Assembly: GCF_002776525.5 (NCBI RefSeq)
Contig: NC_045441.1
Location: 125,805,610-125,869,609 of the forward strand
DNA: 64,000 nt
Direction of reading: 5' to 3'
Source of the DNA: Piliocolobus tephrosceles
Lineage: Eukaryota > Chordata > Mammalia > Primates > Cercopithecidae
This document shows positions 57,931 through 64,000 of this stretch, one piece after another (positions within the stretch are counted from its first letter, which is position 1; the number at the start of each line of letters is the position of its first letter). The notes beneath the pieces were generated by a model, which worked only from the letters and a program-made list of their open reading frames with translations, was not told the origin of the DNA and did no database searches. A program made the translations under genes and the position numbers.

Positions 57931-60689
57931 TTCATGAGGCAAGGGAAGATGGGAATAGGAGTCAGGACTAACTTGCAGCTCCTGCTCAAACAGAGCAGTA
58001 TGTGGAGATTAACATTGTGGTGGACTTTTGCTCCAAGAACTACCACAAGAACATACCAGGAAAGCTGAGATAATCCACAGACCCTTTGAAGGAACTGGAT
58101 TGCCGCTGCAGGCTCCCTGTGATGCTGAGAAAACCTTTTTCAGGCACGAATCTGGTGGTCTGGGGCAAATTCTCAACCCTGGTCACCAGCTGCCCGGAAG
58201 TGGACTCAGTGCTCTTGGTGGAGCATGGTGGGAGTGAGACTAGCCTTTAGGACTGCACGCTGTGTGGGAGCAGGGTGAGGTCTGTGACTGCCAGCTTTCC
58301 CTGATGTCCTTGGTGACCTGTATGACTCAGCAGAGACAACCATAATTCTCCTGGGAACATAACTTCATTGGCCTGGGAACCACACCACCATTCTCCACAG
58401 CAGCCACAGCAAGCCTCTTCCAAGGAGAGGCTGACCTCAGACCTGCCTATTCCTGCCCCCACCTGGTGGTCTTTCCCTACCCACCCTGTTGCTGAACACA
58501 AATGACATAATATCTTGGAAACTCTATGGCCCTGACCACTGCCTGACAAATCTGAATACTTAACCAGGCAACTCTAGAGCAAGTTTGTATCCTCCCGGTA
58601 GTACCACAGCTGATGTGCTTTTGAAAATGCCACCTCCTTTATATACAGGCCTTCATATACAGGCCAACCGATATAAAACCAGTGCACTAAACAAAAATGC
58701 AACCAAGGGCCTTTGCAGAATACACTTCACTCTCCTGCTGTCTCCACCAGAGCATGTGCTGGTATTCACGGCTGAACGACCTGAAGATGGATCACATCAC
58801 AGGACTCTTTGCAGAAACTCTCCAGTATCAGCTTGGAGCCAGGTAGCTCCACTGGGTGGCTAGACCCAGAAGAGCAAACCCAATTACTGCAGTTTGGCTC
58901 TCAGGAAACCCCATTCCTAGTGGAAATGGGAGAACACCACATTAAGGTAGCACCCTGTGGGACAAAATAATCTAAACAGCAGCCCTTGAGTCCCAGATCT
59001 TCCCTCTGACAAAGTCTACCCAAATGAGAAAGAACCAGAAAAACAATTCTGGTACTATGACAAAACAGGGATCTTACCCCCAAAAGATCACACCAGCTCA
59101 ACAACAATGGATCCAAACCAAGATGATATCTCCAAATGGCCAGAAAAAGAATACAGAAGGTCAATTATTAAGCTAATCAAGGAGGCAACAGAGAAAGGTG
59201 AAGTCTAGCTTAAAGAAATAAAAAACAAATTCTTGAAATACACCAAAATAGAACCTCCTTAAAGCATAAATCTTAAAGAAACTATATAACGATAACACAA
59301 TATTTTTTTTAAAAAACCAAGGTATTTGGCAACAAACAGCATGATGAATAGAATAATACCTCACATCTCAATACTAATGTTGACTATAAGTGGCCTAAAT
59401 GCTCCAATTAAAAGATACAGGATGGCAGAATGGATAAGAATTCATCATCCAAGTTTCTGCTGTTTTCAGGAGACTTGCCTAACACATAAGGACTCGCAAA
59501 GACTTAAGCTAAAGAAGTGGAAAAAGGTATTCCATGCAAATGGACACCAAAAGTGAGCAGGAGTAGCTATTCTTATACTAGACTAAATAAACTTTAAAGC
59601 AACAACAATAAAAAAAAGACAAAGATGGACATTATATAATGATAAAAGGACTAGTCCAACAGAAAAATATCACAATCCTAAATATATATGCACCTAACTA
59701 CTGGAGCTCCGAAATTAATAAACAATTACTACTACAACTAAGAAATGAGATAGACGGTAACGCAATAATAGGGGGCCTTCAATACTCTACTGACTACACT
59801 AGATAGGTGATCAAGACAGAAAGTCAACAAATAAACAATGAACTTCAACTATACCCTAGAACAAATGGACTTGACAGATATTTATAGAACATTCTACCCA
59901 GCAACTTCAGAATATACATTTTATTTCTCAGCACATAGAACATTATCTAAGCAGATCATATGATAGGCCACAAAACAAGTCTCAGTAAATTCAAGAAAAT
60001 CGAAATTATACCATGTACTCTCTCATACCACAGTGGAGTAAAATTGGAAATCAACTCAAAAAGGAACCCCAAAACCATGCAAATACGTGGAAATTAAATA
60101 AACAGCTCCAGAATGATCACTGCAATCAAGATGGAAATTAATAAATTATTTGAACTAAATGATAATTATGGCACAACCTATCAAAACCTCTGGGATACAA
60201 CACAAGCAGTGCTAAGAGGAAAATTCATAGCATTAAATGCCTACATCAAAAAGTATGAAAGTGCACAAAGAGACAATCTAAGGCCATGCCTCACAGAACT
60301 AGAGAAACAAGAACAATCCAAACCCAAAACCAGCAGAAGAAAATAGATAGTGAAGAGCAGAACTAAAGGAAATTGAAACCAACAACAACAACAACAACAA
60401 AAGTACAAAAGATAAATGAAATGAATGCTGGTTCTTTGAAAAGACAAGTAAAATTGAGAAACCATTAATGAGATTAACCAAGAAAAGAAGAGAGAAGATC
60501 CATATAAGCAAAATTAGAAACAAAATGGGAGATATTACTACTGAGACCACAGAAATACAAGATTATTCAAGGCTACTATGAACACCTTTACACACATAAA
60601 CTAGAAAACCTTAGGAGAGATGAATAAATTCCTGGAAATATATGACCCTTCTAAATTAAAACAGGAAGACATAGAAACTCTGAACAGAC

Positions 60690-61029
60690 CTGGCACAGTG
60701 GCTCACGCCTGTGATCCCAGCACTTTGGAAAGCTGAGGTGGACAGATCACCTGATGTCAGGACTTTGAGACCAGCCTGGGCAACATGGTGAAACCCCATC
60801 TCTACCAAAACTACAAAAATTAGTCAGGAGTGGTGGTGCATGCATGTCTGTAATCCCAGCTACTCTAGAGGCTGAAGCAGGAGAATCATGATTAGGTTCA
60901 TACCAAAGCCTGAACCCGGGAGGCTGCAGTAAGCTAAGGTCATGCCACTGCACTCCAGCCTGGGAGAAAAAGTGAGATTCTGTCTCGAAAAATAAAAAGA
61001 AAGAAAAGGAAGGAAAAGAAAAGAAAAGA
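60690..61029 (+). mobile_element. Alu, sense, with perfect TSD
   Basis: A complete dimeric Alu with a GA-rich tail. Perfect 15-bp target-site duplications, 'aaactctgaacagac', lie at 60675-60689 and 61030-61044. A 20-base-or-so insertion interrupts the right arm near 60890-60910. It was inserted into L1 ORF2. Confidence 0.96.
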
Positions 61030-63597
61030 AAACTCTGAACAGACAAATAACAAGCAGTGAGACTGAAATGGTAATTAAAAAAAACTGCCAACACAATGAC
61101 AAAAAAGACCAGGACCAGATGAATTCACAGCTGAATTCTATCAGACATTCAAAGAAGAATTGGTTCTAATTCTGTTGACATTATTCCCCAGGATAGAGAA
61201 AGAGGGAATCCTCCCTAAATCATTCCATGAAGCCAGTATCGCCCTAATACCAAAACCAAGAAAGGGCATAAAAATAAAATAAAACTACAGAGCAATGTCA
61301 CTGACGAACATAAATGCAAATATCCTCAACAAAATACTAGCTAACTGAATCCAGCAGCATAACAGAAAGATAATCCGCTATTATCAAAAGGGTTTCATAC
61401 CAGGCATACAGGGGTGGTTTAACATATGCAGGTCAGCAAAGGTGATGCACCACATAAACAGAATTAAAAACAAAAATCACATCATCATCTCAATAGCTGC
61501 ATTTGACAAAATCTAGCATTCCTTTATGATTAAAACTCCCAGCAAAATCAACATAGAAAGGACCTACCTTAAGGTAAAAGCCATCTATGACAAACCCACA
61601 GCCAACATTATACTGAATGGGGAAAAGTTGAAAGCATTCCCCCTGAGAATGGGAACAAGACAAGGATGTCCACTTTCACCACTTATTCAACCTAGTACTG
61701 GATGTCCTAGCCAGAGCAATCAAACAAGAGAAAGAAATCAAGGGCATCCATATCAGTAAAGAGGAAGTCAAACTGTCGCTGTTTGCTGATGATATGATTG
61801 TATACCTAGAAAACCCTAAAGACTCATTCAAAAAGCTCCTAGAACAGGTAAATGAATTCAGCAAAGTTTCAGAATACAAAATTAATGTACACAAATCAGC
61901 AACTCCACTATACACCAACAGCGATTAAGCTGAGAATCAGATTAATAACTGAACCGCTTTTACAATAACAGCAAAAACAAATAAAATACTTAGGAATATA
62001 CCTAACCAAGGAGGTGAAAGATCTCCACAGGGAAAACAACAAAACGCTGCTGAAAATAATCATAGATGACACAAACAAATGGAAACACACCCCATGCTCA
62101 TGGATGGGTAGAATAATTATTGTGAAAATGACCATACTGCCAAAAGCAATCCACAAATTCAACACAATTCTCATTAAAATACCACCATCATTCTTCACAG
62201 AACTAGAGAAAACCAATGCTAAAATTCATATAGAACCAAAAAAGAGTTTGCATAGCTAAATCAAGATGAAGCAAAAAGAACAAATCCGGAGGCAGCACAA
62301 TACTGAACTTCAAACTGTAATATCAAGGCATAGTCACCAAAACAGCATGGTTCTGGTATAAAAATAGACACATAAACCAATGGAACAAAAGAGAAAACCC
62401 AGAAATAAAGCCAAATATTATACTTACAGCCAGCTGATCTTCAACAAAGCAAATAAAAACATGAAGTGGGGAAAGGACCCCCTATTCAACAAATGGTCCT
62501 GGGATAATTGGAAAGCCACATGTAGAAGAATGAAACTGGATACTCATGTTTCACCTGCTACACAAATCAATTTAAGATTGCTCAAATATTTAAATCTAAA
62601 TCCTGAAATCATAAAAATTCTAGAAGATAAATTGGAAAACTCCTTCTAGACACTGGCTTAGGCAAAGACTTCATGACCAAGAACCCAAAAGCAAATGAAA
62701 TGAAAACAAAGATAAATAGATGAGACTTAATTAAACTAAGAAGTTTCTGCACAGCAAAAGAAATAATTAGCAGAGTTAACAGACAACCTACAGAGTAGGA
62801 GAAAATCTTCACGATCTGTACATCCGACAAAGGACTAACATCCAGAATCTACAAAGAACTCAAACAAATCAGGGGGAGAAAATCCCATCAAAATGGACTA
62901 AGGACACAAATACACAATTCTCAAAAGAAGATATACAAATGGCCAACATGCACATGGAAAATGTGTAACATTCTAATTATAAAGGAAATGCAAATCAAAA
63001 CCACAATGCAATACCATCTTACTCCTGCAATAATGGTCATAATTGAGAAATCAAAAGAGGATAGATATTGGTGTGGATGTGGTGAAAAGAGAACACTTTT
63101 ACACTGTTCCAGGGAATTTAAACTAGTACAAGCACTATCGGAAATAGTGTGGAGATTCCTTAACGAACTAAAAGTAGATCTACCATTTGATCCAGTAATA
63201 CCACTACTGGGTATCTACCCAGAGGAAAAGAAGTCATTATACAAAAAAGATGCTTACACATGCATGTTTATAGCAGCACAATTTGCTGGGGCAAAAATGT
63301 GGAACCAGCCCAAATGCCCATCAATCAAGTGAATAAAGAAAATGTGGTGAATATATACCATGTAATACTACTCAGCCATAAAGCAGAATGAAATAATGGC
63401 ATTTGCAGCAACCTAGATGGAATTGGAGACTATTATTCTAAATGAAGTAACTCAAGAACGGAAAACCAAACATCATATGTAGTCACTCATAAGTGGGAGC
63501 TAAGCTATGAGGATGCAAAGGCACAAGAATGATACAATGGACTTTGGACACTTGGAAAGGGTGGGAGGTGGGTGAGGGATAAAAGACTACACATTGG

Positions 63598-63902
63598 GCC
63601 GGGTGCAGTGGCTCACGCCTGTAATGTCAGCATTTTGGGAGGCAAAGGAGGTGGGATCATGAGGTCAAGAGATCAAGACCATCCTGGCCAACATGGTGAA
63701 ACCTCTTTCTAGTAAAAACACACACACACACAAAAAATTAGCTGGGCATGGTGGCATGTGTCTGTAGTCCCAGCTATTCAGGAGGCTGAGGCAGAAGAAT
63801 TGCTTGAACTCAGGAGGCAGAGGATGCAGTGTGCCGAGATCGTGCCACTGCACTCCAGCCTGGCTACAGAGTGAGACTCCACCTGAAAAGAAAAAAAAAA
63901 AG
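63598..63902 (+). mobile_element. AluS-like element, sense, with perfect TSD
   Basis: A complete Alu flanked by perfect 14-bp target-site duplications, 'agactacacattgg', at 63584-63597 and 63903-63916. The middle linker holds a (CA)n run (63717-63731). It was inserted into the 3'UTR of the L1 at 57936. Confidence 0.96.
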
Positions 63903-64000
63903 AGACTACACATTGGATACAGTGTACACTGCACTGCTTGGGTGATGGGTGGACCAAAGTGTCAGAAATCACCACCAAAAACCTGATTCACGTAACCAAA

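Larger units (their letters stand above)
57936..64000 (+). mobile_element. L1PB-like element, near full length, ORF1 deleted
   Basis: The 5'UTR starts at about 57936 and matches the L1 5' half at 5770. ORF1 would start at the ATG at 59024, but only about 200 bases remain. At about 59220 the sequence jumps to the ORF1 end, so some 770 bases present in the other copy are missing. ORF2 starts near 59330 with readable endonuclease motifs, passes the RT domain with an intact FADD (near 61778) and reaches the C-terminal region (62961-63332). Stops and frameshifts break every frame. The 3'UTR runs off the window end. Alus are inserted at 60690 and 63598. Confidence 0.9.

Noticed and set aside
57936..64000. 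Active L1 because FADD and endonuclease motifs are readable
   Set aside because: ORF1 is mostly deleted, ORF2 has many stops and frameshifts, and two Alus interrupt it.
1..64000. tRNA, snRNA, Y RNA, rRNA genes, CRISPR arrays or bacterial operons
   Set aside because: I looked for the familiar conserved boxes and repeat-spacer patterns and saw none. The window is vertebrate repeat-rich DNA.

Overview
This is a 64 kb stretch of primate intergenic or intronic DNA. I see no intact protein-coding gene, no RNA gene and no CRISPR or prokaryotic signal. It is packed with L1, Alu, MIR, L2, MaLR-type LTR and hAT-Charlie remnants, and is AT-rich. The youngest Alu (8052-8360) carries substitutions that, from memory of the families, mark the AluY lineage of Old World monkeys (an 'aaactagccgggcgagg' middle and a 'gagatccagccactgc' right arm) rather than the human AluY consensus. 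I therefore infer a cercopithecid genome (macaque, baboon or relative); the species cannot be named from sequence alone.

Layout. 1-11.6 kb is an L1 thicket. It holds antisense L1 5' sequence, antisense L1 3' ends, an L1 whose 3' part is antisense (4276-5590) next to a same-subfamily 5' half in sense (5770-8922), and older L1M pieces. 11.6-24 kb is mostly unique sequence with MIR, L2, MaLR and several Alus. 23.8-25.7 kb is a degenerate GC-rich minisatellite joined to a 5'-truncated L1MA-like element. 25.7-53 kb is mainly unique sequence with only ancient repeats and no Alu. The only clear gene-derived feature lies here: a processed pseudogene of PSMC1 (26S proteasome ATPase Rpt2/S4) at about 42985-44584, with target-site duplications, a 3' A-rich tail, a frameshift, a premature stop and a Walker A lysine-to-glutamate change. 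53-64 kb is again L1-dominated, with nested sense L1s and a nearly full-length L1PB-like element from 57936 to the window end that has lost most of ORF1 and carries two Alu insertions.

No set of genes acts together here. The interest lies in rearrangements that standard repeat annotation does not explain: a 49-bp perfect direct repeat 2 kb apart, a 335-bp local duplication whose second copy is bracketed by a 23-bp inverted repeat, an inverted duplication grown inside an L1, a left-arm-only Alu with perfect target-site duplications, a possible L1 3' transduction, and AT-rich or purine-rich structures likely to adopt non-B DNA. Repeat subfamily names come from recognition by eye and should be confirmed with RepeatMasker/Dfam.
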